Shown: in pieces, positions 5,857 to 11,979 of the stretch
Position numbering within the stretch: position 1 is the first letter of the stretch
How the letters are laid out: each line of letters starts with the position of its first letter
The notes under the pieces: model-generated
Seen by the model: the letters and a program-made list of their open reading frames with translations, nothing else
What the model was told of the DNA's origin: nothing
The model's database searches: none
Position numbers and translations under genes: made by a program
From: Gardnerella kenyensis
GTDB taxonomy: Bacteria; Actinomycetota; Actinomycetes; Actinomycetales; Bifidobacteriaceae
DNA length: 14,934 nt
Direction of reading: 5' to 3'
Assembly: GCA_003585735.1 (NCBI GenBank)
Contig: NQOH01000004.1
Span: 74,053 to 88,986, forward strand

Positions 5857-6117
5857 GAATTTTCTAAAAGTTACGTAAGCGAAATATATAAAGCAAAATA
5901 TTCAAGTACACCGGTTTTATGAAGTGTATATCGGAAATTTTCCGGAGGAACGCCGAAAAGCTGTACTTTTCCCGATTTTGTGGCTATTCTGTGTATTTTA
6001 TAAACTAAATTCACTTAATAAAAGAAAATTTTAAGGAAGCGGCTTTAGGGAAGTAAGTTACTTAAGTAAGCATCTTTTATTAGTGAATCAACTTTTATAG
6101 TTGAAGGGGGAGGCATT
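5857..6117 (+). promoter_or_regulatory. Long structured leader of the EamA transporter gene
   Basis: About 260 bases separate the candidate promoter from the EamA start, with no plausible gene in them. Visible stems are TACAC/GTGTA (5907-5911 with 5924-5928), ATCGG/CCGAT (5930-5934 with 5972-5976) enclosing GAAAAG/CTTTTC (5955-5960 with 5966-5971), a long A/T-rich inverted repeat with one bulge (6010-6025 with 6073-6087), a 12-bp perfect palindrome TTACTTAAGTAA (6058-6069) in its loop, and TCAACT/AGTTGA (6088-6093 with 6099-6104) abutting the ribosome binding site. I do not recognise it as a named riboswitch class. Confidence 0.45.
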
Positions 6118-7086
6118 ATGAAAGCTAATGATGAAACAGCTAAAAAGATAGTTGATCAATCTGGCATGCCTAAAGGCAAAAGTGTTCATACTGCTCAGCT
6201 TATGTTGTTGGCTTGCGCTGCTATTTGGGGTGGCAGCTACGTTTCTTCAAAATATGCTCTCGAAGTTTTCCCTGTTCAATGGCTTATGGGCATTCGCATG
6301 GTTGGTGCTTGCGCAATTATGGCTGTTATTTTTTTCGGCACTCTTCGCAAGACTTTTACTAAAAAATTGATTATTCCTTCGCTTCTAACCGGCGTTACAT
6401 ATTACGCGACTTTAGTTTTGCAAACTGAAGGATTGCGTTTTATTGACCCTGGTCGTAGCGCGTTTCTTACTGCAGCTTATTGCGTTATTGCGCCATTTTC
6501 TGCTTGGCTAATCGTTAAGAAAAAGCCGACGCTTTTGGGGTTGCTTGCTGCTGTTGCGTGCGTTGCTGGAGTTGGATTCGTGGCGCTAAAACCGGGAATG
6601 CTTGTGCTAACGCTATCTTATGGAGATATTCTAACTCTTATATGCGCTGCAGTTTTTGCGTTTAATCTTACGTTCCTTGCGTATTATTCGCGTAAATATA
6701 ATCCTGTGACTTTAACTTTTGGGCAATTTGTTGTTTCAGGAGTGCTTTTTGTTGCAGGCGCTCTTTTATACGAGCCTTTGCCTAATTTTAACGGCGCAGA
6801 TCATCTTTCTATTTTTGCCAATATGTTCTACCTAACAGTAGTAGTAACAGTAGTTGCACAAATTCTGCAAAACTACAGTTTAGTTAATCTTTCTACTGCA
6901 AATGCTTCCGTAATTATGTGCACTGAAAGCTTGTTTACTTTACTGTTTTCGACTGTTTTCTACCATGAGCGCGTGTCGGAAATGGCTTTTGTGGGGTTCG
7001 CATTAATATTTGCAGCTATTGTTATTGCAGGCTTGGGCGAGCATTACGAAGATAAGAAGATGCTGTGCAATTCATACGCGGAGTGA
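6118..7086 (+). CDS. EamA/DMT-superfamily membrane transporter
   Basis: The protein has 322 residues and about ten hydrophobic segments arranged as two EamA repeats, the usual layout of drug/metabolite exporters. The first repeat starts after a 25-residue hydrophilic N-terminus with LMLLACAAIWGGSYVSSKYAL, the typical WGxxF/Y opening, followed by the conserved R of WLMGIRMVGA. The second repeat starts near YGDILTLICAAVFAFNLTFLAYYSRK and ends with VIMCTESLFTLLFSTVFYHERVS, matching the conserved E-P/E-S-L...GE region. Substrates of the family include amino acids, nucleosides and toxic metabolites, and none can be assigned here. The start is ATG with a very strong AAGGGGGAGG (6104-6113) four bases upstream. 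The gene is apparently monocistronic behind a long leader. Confidence 0.88.
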   Translation: MKANDETAKKIVDQSGMPKGKSVHTAQLMLLACAAIWGGSYVSSKYALEVFPVQWLMGIRMVGACAIMAVIFFGTLRKTFTKKLIIPSLLTGVTYYATLVLQTEGLRFIDPGRSAFLTAAYCVIAPFSAWLIVKKKPTLLGLLAAVACVAGVGFVALKPGMLVLTLSYGDILTLICAAVFAFNLTFLAYYSRKYNPVTLTFGQFVVSGVLFVAGALLYEPLPNFNGADHLSIFANMFYLTVVVTVVAQILQNYSLVNLSTANASVIMCTESLFTLLFSTVFYHERVSEMAFVGFALIFAAIVIAGLGEHYEDKKMLCNSYAE

Positions 7087-7089
7087 TAC

Positions 7090-7111
7090 CATCATTGTAG
7101 TAATGATGTTT
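7090..7111 (+). terminator. Weak terminator after the EamA gene
   Basis: CATCATT (7090-7096) pairs exactly with AATGATG (7102-7108) around five bases, and TTTG follows. The stem is AT-rich and the T-run short, so read-through into the next gene is likely. Confidence 0.45.
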
Positions 7112-7118
7112 GTAATAG

Positions 7119-7165
7119 TGTTGTGCATTTTGCCTAATATCTTTGGCATGCAATCAACATATTAG
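7119..7165 (+). promoter_or_regulatory. Two mutually exclusive hairpins in the leader of the 7179 gene
   Basis: Structure A: TGTTG, TGCAT and GCC (7119-7134) pair with GGC, ATGCA and CAACA (7145-7159). Structure B: CTAATAT (7134-7140) pairs exactly with ATATTAG (7159-7165), just before the ribosome binding site at 7168-7171. The two share C7134 and A7159 and their arms interleave, so they should compete. A function is only a suggestion. Confidence 0.35.
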
Positions 7166-7178
7166 CTAAGGTACATAC

Positions 7179-8252
7179 GTGAAGAATTTCTTTAAAGGCA
7201 TATCGTTTACGCAAGTGTTAGCTGGTTCGCTTGCTGCTGTGACATCCTTTTTGCTTGCTTCTAAAATTGGTATTGCTGGCTCTGTTATTGGCGTTGCTAT
7301 TGGTTCGATTGTGTCGGCTGTAGCTTCTCAACTGTACCAAAATGTTATTCACGCTTCGTCGAAAAAATTATCGGAAGTAAATCCTAATAATTCTTCCAAG
7401 CTTTCTAATGATGAAGTTGAAACTCTTAATATGTATCCTGCAAGTAGTGCTGAAGCAAGAAAAGCTGGTTATAAAGTCGCGGGAGATGACGCTAGTATGG
7501 CATATTTTCAACAGAATAATGAAACAAATTCTGGCCGCACAATAAGCTCTAAAGCTAGTAACCCAGAATTAGAAAATACGCGCGTTTTAGAGCTTTCAGC
7601 GTTAAGAAAGCAGCGTGAAGAAGATATTGCATTATCAGAAGGTTCAGTTTCGGAGCCAATGCCGTTATCTCAAGCGGTTCGTGAAACTTATGGAGCAAAT
7701 TTACAAGAGCATTCTAACAGAAGCAGCCGTAGCGCAACTATTGTTATTGCAATTATTAGCGCTCTTGTTGCGGTTATTCTTACTGCTGGAGTTGTGCTAT
7801 TTATAACGCAAGGCAGGGGAACGGATAATATAAATCAGCCTACTATAGAAAAGCCGCAACAGCCGCAAAATCAGCAATCGCCGCGCGTAAATAAAAATAA
7901 CAACAAGCAAAAACGCAACGAAGGCGATTCTGAAAATCACGACTTAAATGATGAAGATGCTAATAAGTCTAATGGCCACGAAAACGGGGATAATTCTTCA
8001 TCTGGTCATTCTGAAAACGAGACTGGAGGAGAAGGAGCTACTGGAGGTGCTGGCGCAAATTCGGGCGATTCGCTTGGAGGAGGAAGTGGCTCTGTAAGTG
8101 GGTCTGGTGGTACTGCTGGCGGTAGTGCTGGCGGCGATAATCCTGCTGATGGCTCGGGTGTTGGAAGTGGAACTGGCGCTGGAACTGGCGCTGGAAGCGG
8201 CGCGGGTGCTGGAAGCGGCGAAAGTGCTGGCGGCGCGAATGGAAATTCTTAA
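7179..8252 (+). CDS. Unrecognised membrane protein with Gly/Ser/Ala-rich tail
   Basis: I do not recognise this 357-residue protein. Residues 11-54 are a long hydrophobic, Gly/Ala-rich stretch, probably one or two membrane helices. Residues 55-185 are polar, with many Ser, Asn and Glu. Residues 187-210 form a second clear membrane segment (ATIVIAIISALVAVILTAG). After it comes a Gln/Asn/Lys-rich part (to about 285) and then a 75-residue Gly/Ser/Ala tail, including a 12-bp in-frame tandem repeat (GGAACTGGCGCT at 8169-8180 and 8181-8192). The plan suggests a two- or three-pass envelope protein with a flexible external tail, possibly wall-spanning. There is no sortase LPXTG signal. The start is GTG with AAGG at 7168-7171 seven bases upstream; an ATG-initiated alternative is not evident. 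Codon use resembles its neighbours. Confidence 0.75.
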   Translation: MKNFFKGISFTQVLAGSLAAVTSFLLASKIGIAGSVIGVAIGSIVSAVASQLYQNVIHASSKKLSEVNPNNSSKLSNDEVETLNMYPASSAEARKAGYKVAGDDASMAYFQQNNETNSGRTISSKASNPELENTRVLELSALRKQREEDIALSEGSVSEPMPLSQAVRETYGANLQEHSNRSSRSATIVIAIISALVAVILTAGVVLFITQGRGTDNINQPTIEKPQQPQNQQSPRVNKNNNKQKRNEGDSENHDLNDEDANKSNGHENGDNSSSGHSENETGGEGATGGAGANSGDSLGGGSGSVSGSGGTAGGSAGGDNPADGSGVGSGTGAGTGAGSGAGAGSGESAGGANGNS

Positions 8253-8295
8253 GTTAAGAGTTTTGCGCAATTTGTGCTAAATTCGACACGCCCAT

Positions 8296-8324
8296 TTGGA
8301 TAGATTGCAGATTTGTTGTATTCT
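8296..8324 (+). promoter_or_regulatory. Promoter of tRNA-Ala
   Basis: TTGGAT (8296-8301) and TATTCT (8319-8324) are exactly 17 bp apart, and transcription would begin near 8331. A small GGTTC/GAACC hairpin (8331-8344) would form in the precursor 5' leader. Confidence 0.65.
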
Positions 8325-8358
8325 ATCAAAGGTTCGGTTGAACCGCACAATTAAAAAC

Positions 8359-8431
8359 GGGGCTATGGCGCAGCTGGTAGCGCATCTCCATGGCATGGAG
8401 GGGGTCGGGGGTTCGAATCCCCCTAGCTCCA
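8359..8431 (+). tRNA. tRNA-Ala (anticodon GGC)
   Basis: The acceptor GGGGCTA (8359-8365) pairs with TAGCTCC (8424-8430), with discriminator A at 8431. The anticodon stem TCTCC/GGAGG encloses ATGGCAT (8390-8396), giving GGC at 8392-8394. The T-arm GGGGG TTCGAAT CCCCC is exact. CCA is not encoded. Confidence 0.96.
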
Positions 8432-8437
8432 CAATTT

Positions 8438-8474
8438 ATCTCGGCAAGTTAAGTAATTTGCCGAGATTTTTTTT
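8438..8474 (+). terminator. Rho-independent terminator after tRNA-Ala
   Basis: ATCTCGGCAA (8438-8447) and TTGCCGAGAT (8458-8467) are exact reverse complements around ten bases, followed by an eight-base T-run. Confidence 0.93.
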
Positions 8475-8502
8475 ATTCAATTTCGCGCCACGCCGCTTCA
8501 CT

Positions 8503-8531
8503 TTGCGTTTGTCGCTAAGTCGTACTAATAA
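8503..8531 (+). promoter_or_regulatory. Promoter of the lysine riboswitch-lysP transcript
   Basis: TTGCGT (8503-8508) and TAATAA (8526-8531) are 17 bp apart. The predicted start near 8538 falls right at the beginning of the riboswitch, which supports the assignment. Confidence 0.65.
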
Positions 8532-8540
8532 TGAACACCA

Positions 8541-8719
8541 TCGACCAGAGGTCGCGCTTAACAAGAGTAGCGAGCATGAGCTAGGGAAAGCGTTGAATGC
8601 TTGTGAAAGGGGAGAGCGCCGAAGTTTACTGCTGATTCCCGAAGGCAGTGAGCTGGGACTTGGTTTAATATGCCAAGGACTGTCGCAGCGAGTCGGCATT
8701 CGCTGCGGAGAGCTATCGA
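8541..8719 (+). promoter_or_regulatory. Lysine riboswitch (L-box) aptamer
   Basis: The conserved L-box blocks occur in order: AGAGGTCGCG (8547-8556), the AAGAGTA segment (8563-8569), GAAAGGGGAGAGCGCCGAAG (8605-8624), GAAGGCAGTGAGCTGGGACT (8641-8660), AGGACTGTCGC (8676-8686) and CTGCGGAGAGCTATC (8703-8717). Exact stems are visible at CTTGG/CCAAG (8659-8663 with 8673-8677) and CGCAGCGA/TCGCTGCG (8684-8691 with 8700-8707). The closing P1 helix looks weak as I draw it: AG/CT, then TCGA (8541-8544) with TCGA (8716-8719) past an internal loop. It should bind lysine and lower expression of the downstream permease when lysine is plentiful. Confidence 0.93.
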
Positions 8720-8772
8720 CATGCATGCTGATGCTTGTTTTTGCCTCTGATACGACACAAAAGGAGGAAAAA
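8719..8772 (+). promoter_or_regulatory. Expression platform of the lysine riboswitch
   Basis: Two elements are visible. A hairpin with GCAT/ATGC (8723-8726 with 8731-8734), extended by ACA/TGT past a T-T mismatch, runs into T8738-8742 and looks like a short terminator. Alternatively TTTTT-CCTC (8738-8742, 8744-8747) pairs with GAGGAAAAA (8764-8772), with one bulged G, and would bury the ribosome binding site and the A of the start codon. The two share the T-run and cannot both form. Confidence 0.6.
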
Positions 8773-10292
8773 TGAGTGATATTTCATTATCATCTGCTGC
8801 TACACAAACTGCTGAGCAAGATCACGATGTTCACCGCGCTTTAAAAACGCGACATATTTCCATGATTGCTTTAGGCGGCAGCATTGGTACCGGCTTATTC
8901 GTTGCAAGTGGTGCCACAATTCACATGGCTGGTCCTGGCGGCGCTTTGCTTGCTTACGGCGCAATCGGCATTATGGTTTATTTCCTTATGACATCTCTTG
9001 GTGAAATGGCCACTTTTATGCCTATTAGCGGTTCGTTCGCATCGTATTCCGGACGTTTTATTGATCCTGCACTTGGTTTTGCAATGGGCTGGAACTATTG
9101 GTTTAACTGGGCTATTACGGTTGCTGTGGACGTTAGTACTGCGGCAATTGTTTTGCAATACTGGTTCCCGAAAGTGCCAATATGGATTTTCTCGCTTTCG
9201 GTTCTTATGCTTATTTTGCTTATTAACGTTCTGACAGTTAAGTGCTTTGGTGAAACAGAATACTGGCTTTCTATTGTAAAAGTTCTTGCAGTAATAGTAT
9301 TCCTTGTTGTTGGTTCGCTTACGATTGTTGGCATTATTGGCGGTAAAGCTACGTTCTTGCAAAACTTCACTCATAAGGATGCTCCGTTTGCTGGAGGCGT
9401 TCCTGCAGTTCTGTGTGCGTTTGCTATTGCAGGCTTCTCGTTCCAAGGAACTGAGCTTATTGGTATTACAGCAGGCGAGTCTGCAACTCCTGAAAAGAGC
9501 ATTCCAAAGGCTGTAAAGCAAGTGTTCTGGCGTATTCTTCTTTTCTACATCCTCGCAATTTTCGTTATTGCATGCATTATTCCTTACACCAGCCCAAATC
9601 TTCTTGGATCTGAAGCAAGCGATATTGCTATTAGCCCATTCACGCTCGTGTTCCAGCGTGCAGGCCTTGCAGCCGCTGCAGCAGTTATGAATGCTGTGAT
9701 TTTGACTTCTGTTATTTCTGCAGCAAATTCCGGCATGTATGCTTCTACGCGAATGCTTTATGCGCTCGCAAAAGATGGTAATGCTCCAAAGCTGTTTGGC
9801 AAGGTTAGCTTGCGCGGTATTCCAGTTCCAGCTTTGATTGCAACTTTTGTAGTTGCTTTGTTTACTTTCTTCATGAGTATTTTTGGTTCGCAAATATACA
9901 TGTTCCTCGTTGCTGCAAGTGGTTTAACAGGCTTTATTGCTTGGGCTGGTATTGCAGCAGCTCACTACCGCTTCCGTAAGGCGTATGTGGCTCAAGGACA
10001 TTCTTTGGACGAATTAGTTTACCGTGCAAAGTGGTATCCGTTCGGACCGATTGTTGCATTCCTTTTGTGCGTTTTGGTTATTGTTGGTCAGGATTTGCAT
10101 TCCTTCGCAACTCTTAATTGGCAAGCTATTGGCATTACGTACATGTCTGTGCCGCTGTTCTTGATTTTGTACGTTGGCTACAAGATTAAGAATCATACTA
10201 AGGTTATTCCGCTTGATGAAGTTGATTTGGCAGGTATTAAAGCTGCTAATCAAGCAAGAGCTGAACAATCTGTAGATGCGTTAAATAAATAA
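8772..10292 (+). CDS. lysP: LysP-type lysine permease (APC superfamily)
   Basis: This is a membrane amino acid:proton symporter of 506 residues with about 12 membrane segments. The N-terminal region is very close to remembered E. coli LysP: ALKTRHISMIALGGSIGTGL, then VASGATIHMAGPGGALLAYG, MVYFLMTSLGEMATFMPISG, FAMGWNYWFNWAITVAVD and FGETEYWLSIVKV. The GGSIGTGLF substrate-site motif of the first helix is intact. Lysine as the substrate is supported independently by the lysine riboswitch that forms its leader. The start is ATG with AAAGGAGG (8760-8767). The gene is monocistronic between the riboswitch and a strong bidirectional terminator. Fast uptake only when lysine is scarce is the expected behaviour. 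Confidence 0.94.
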   Translation: MSDISLSSAATQTAEQDHDVHRALKTRHISMIALGGSIGTGLFVASGATIHMAGPGGALLAYGAIGIMVYFLMTSLGEMATFMPISGSFASYSGRFIDPALGFAMGWNYWFNWAITVAVDVSTAAIVLQYWFPKVPIWIFSLSVLMLILLINVLTVKCFGETEYWLSIVKVLAVIVFLVVGSLTIVGIIGGKATFLQNFTHKDAPFAGGVPAVLCAFAIAGFSFQGTELIGITAGESATPEKSIPKAVKQVFWRILLFYILAIFVIACIIPYTSPNLLGSEASDIAISPFTLVFQRAGLAAAAAVMNAVILTSVISAANSGMYASTRMLYALAKDGNAPKLFGKVSLRGIPVPALIATFVVALFTFFMSIFGSQIYMFLVAASGLTGFIAWAGIAAAHYRFRKAYVAQGHSLDELVYRAKWYPFGPIVAFLLCVLVIVGQDLHSFATLNWQAIGITYMSVPLFLILYVGYKIKNHTKVIPLDEVDLAGIKAANQARAEQSVDALNK

Positions 10293-10307
10293 CATAATTC
10301 ATATAAT

Positions 10308-10344
10308 AAAAACTCCCAGCGGTAAATCCGTTGGGAGTTTTTTT
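10308..10344. terminator. Bidirectional terminator between lysP and the convergent gene
   Basis: AACTCCCAGCGG (10311-10322) pairs with CCGTTGGGAGTT (10328-10339), with one G-T wobble and a five-base loop. There is a T-run on the right and an A-run on the left, so it can serve lysP on the + strand and the gene at 10377-11534 on the - strand. Confidence 0.92.
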
Positions 10345-10376
10345 ATTGAGAAATTATTAAACAGTTTAGATTTTAT

Positions 10377-11534
10377 TTAGTTCTTTTTTGTTGATGGATT
10401 AGTAGAAACTACTATATCTGGATGTTTTGTTCCTCCAGTTTCTGATGATTTCTTACCATCTTTTGGAGCTGTTGCTGGAGGGTTGGTTGCGCCTGGCTTC
10501 GTCGTAGTAGATGGATTTGCCGGTGGCGTCGTCTGGCTGGTTGTGCCAGGCTTTGTAGTCGATGGATTGGCCGGTGGCGTCGTCTGGTTAGCTGTGCCAG
10601 GCTTTGTAGTCGATGGGTTAGCTGTGCCAGGCTTTGTAGTCGATGGGTTAGCTGTGCCAGGCTTCGTAGTCGACGGGTTAGCTGTGCCAGGCTTAGAATC
10701 CTTCGGATTCTTAGGATCCTTTGAATCCTTCGGATTTGTTTTTTCAGGTTCTAGAGTTTTAGGATCTAGCTGCGGATTCTTAGAATCTTTACCGTCTTTT
10801 CCGTCGCCCTTGCCATCGCCTTTACTGTCTTTGCTGTCGCCCTTGCCATCGCCTTTACCGTCTTTTTTGCCGTCGTCCTTCTTATCGTCTTTTTTGATAG
10901 GCTCATCTTTGCTCTTGCTAATTATTGAAGGAACTTGATTTTTGCCTGGAGTAAGCTTTGCCTTGCGAATTACGTTTCCGGTAAGCTTCCTAATCTCTTG
11001 CTTTTCTTTTTCTTTCTTATCAGCGTTCTGATTTGCTGAGCTATCCGCGTCTCCGCTATCTTTATCCTGATCTTTTCCAAGACTATCGAGGTAATCGTTG
11101 TCTTTGTTAAGAATATCAAAAGCTATTTTTCTAACTTCTTTTGCTCTGCTAACATACCATTCAGATGCTGCAACTGCTTGAGCGCCTTGAGCACCAAGTT
11201 CTTCTGGTGAATTTGCTGTGCAAGCTACTGCAGAAGGAGCTTTTTCCTTAAGAATTTTTGTAAGCGCCATTCCTTCTGGGGTAGAGTCATCTGCAAGACT
11301 TGTGAAAATATCATTGTGAATTAAAGTTTTCCAAGTATTGCTGGCCTTCATAACTTGTGCTACTTTAACTTCGCACTGTCTTCTTGCTAACTTAGTTTTT
11401 TCTGTTTGCTTTACGTACCATAACGTTCCGCAAATTGTAAGTACTACAGCAAGCACCACAATGCCAACAACAAGAGTAATCAGCTTTTTGTTGTTAGTAT
11501 TTTTTCCTGTGCCTGAAGATACGTGCTGAACCAT
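10377..11534 (-). CDS. Unrecognised membrane-anchored protein with repetitive C-terminal stalk
   Basis: I do not recognise a named family. The 385-residue protein has a short basic N-terminus and one membrane segment at about 18-41. A globular-looking region of roughly 45-145 with two cysteines (54 and 105) follows, helical and acidic/basic in pattern. After that comes a charged part containing Lys/Asp/Gly runs (KDGKGDGKGDSKDSKGDGKG) and then Pro/Thr/Asn repeats of the unit PGTANPSTTK. A single N-terminal anchor with a long disordered stalk suggests an extracytoplasmic protein reaching into the cell wall; no LPXTG signal is present. The start was placed at the second in-frame ATG (11534), because GAGG lies six bases upstream of it and directly abuts the first ATG (11540). 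Confidence 0.72.
   Translation of the reverse strand: MVQHVSSGTGKNTNNKKLITLVVGIVVLAVVLTICGTLWYVKQTEKTKLARRQCEVKVAQVMKASNTWKTLIHNDIFTSLADDSTPEGMALTKILKEKAPSAVACTANSPEELGAQGAQAVAASEWYVSRAKEVRKIAFDILNKDNDYLDSLGKDQDKDSGDADSSANQNADKKEKEKQEIRKLTGNVIRKAKLTPGKNQVPSIISKSKDEPIKKDDKKDDGKKDGKGDGKGDSKDSKGDGKGDGKDGKDSKNPQLDPKTLEPEKTNPKDSKDPKNPKDSKPGTANPSTTKPGTANPSTTKPGTANPSTTKPGTANQTTPPANPSTTKPGTTSQTTPPANPSTTTKPGATNPPATAPKDGKKSSETGGTKHPDIVVSTNPSTKKN
10587..10693 (-). repeat. 30-bp in-frame tandem repeats inside the stalk gene
   Basis: Three complete 30-bp units occupy 10587-10616, 10617-10646 and 10647-10676, with a partial fourth to 10693. The first two are identical and the third differs at two bases. 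Each encodes the ten residues PGTANPSTTK on the - strand. Related units with a TTPPANPSTT insertion lie at 10500-10586. Copy number could change by slippage without breaking the frame. Confidence 0.9.
10790..10870 (-). repeat. Short Lys/Asp/Gly-coding repeats in the stalk gene
   Basis: The sequence CCGTC/CCATCGCC/TTGCCATCGCC recurs here in-frame, encoding runs of KDGKGDGKGDSK on the - strand. A 17-base stretch, CGCCCTTGCCATCGCCT, appears twice (10805-10821 and 10838-10854). Confidence 0.6.
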
Positions 11535-11569
11535 ATGCATCCTCTGTTTATTAGTAATTTCTCAATATT

Positions 11570-11585
11570 CGTATTTTGCAATACG
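11570..11585 (-). promoter_or_regulatory. Perfect inverted repeat upstream of the stalk gene
   Basis: CGTATT (11570-11575) and AATACG (11580-11585) are exact reverse complements around TTGC, 36 bp before the chosen start. On the - strand this reads CGTATTGCAAAATACG. The same CGTATTGCAAAA string occurs on the + strand at 5818-5829, in the EamA promoter region. Confidence 0.45.
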
Positions 11586-11639
11586 TAACATGTATATACT
11601 ACGCCGAAGCGTTTATTTAGCCACACCTGTTTTTCTTTT

Positions 11640-11677
11640 AACAAAAACAAAAAAAGCCACTGGATAACCAGTGGCTT
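11640..11677 (-). terminator. Rho-independent terminator of tRNA-Asn
   Basis: Arms AAGCCACTGG (11654-11663) and CCAGTGGCTT (11668-11677) are exact reverse complements around four bases. The T-rich run on the - strand corresponds to 11640-11655. The stem begins three bases after the encoded CCA of the tRNA. Confidence 0.93.
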
Positions 11678-11682
11678 CGTGG

Positions 11683-11755
11683 CTCCTGCGGCTGGGCTTG
11701 AACCAGCGACCATTCGATTAACAGTCGAACGCTCTGCCAACTGAGCTACGCAGGA
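11683..11755 (-). tRNA. tRNA-Asn (anticodon GUU)
   Basis: On the - strand the acceptor TCCTGCG (11755-11749) pairs with CGCAGGA (11690-11684), with discriminator G at 11683. The anticodon loop CTGTTAA gives GTT. The D-arm AGCTCAGTTGGCAGAGC and the T-arm CTGGTTCAAGCCCAG are standard. Unlike tRNA-Gln and tRNA-Ala in this window, CCA follows in the DNA (11682-11680). Confidence 0.96.
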
Positions 11756-11796
11756 ATATCTGCTGTGTTTGGCTGTGTGCCGCGCACAAGACATTT

Positions 11797-11824
11797 ATAT
11801 TACACCAAATTTTTGAAGATGCAA
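11797..11824 (-). promoter_or_regulatory. Promoter of tRNA-Asn
   Basis: On the - strand TTGCAT (11824-11819) and TAATAT (11802-11797) are 16 bp apart, and transcription would begin near 11790, about 35 bases before the tRNA. Confidence 0.6.
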
Positions 11825-11979
11825 ATATTGCGTGTTTTGGCGTGTCGCGATTAATCGTTGTTTCGAATGTTTTATCCACAATTGCATAAAATACTAGGAT
11901 TTTTGCGGATGAATTGTAAGACTTATAAAAGCTCGTATATAAAGCAAGCTAAAGCAAGTCGCATAAAAAAGGGGGATAT

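Noticed and set aside
8359..8431. tRNA genes as integration sites
   Set aside because: No integrase, flanking att-like duplication or foreign-looking gene block was found beside any of the three tRNAs.
8296..8775. 159-codon open frame on the + strand
   Set aside because: It runs through the tRNA-Ala gene, its terminator and the lysine riboswitch, has no ribosome binding site and resembles no protein. The RNA features explain the sequence.
8895..9893. 332-codon open frame on the - strand
   Set aside because: It is antisense to lysP and its translation is rich in Asn, Cys, Lys and Arg with no domain, as expected for a shadow of a membrane-protein gene.
10587..10693. Possible CRISPR array
   Set aside because: The 30-bp units are contiguous with no unique spacers and stay in frame within a protein gene. 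There are no cas genes.
11480..11794. 104-codon open frame on the - strand
   Set aside because: It reads through tRNA-Asn and its terminator into the stalk gene start; there is no coding character.
11872..11880. Perfect DnaA box TTATCCACA
   Set aside because: It is a single box with no cluster, no AT-rich unwinding region clearly tied to it, and no dnaA, dnaN or origin genes nearby. One 9-mer match can occur by chance.
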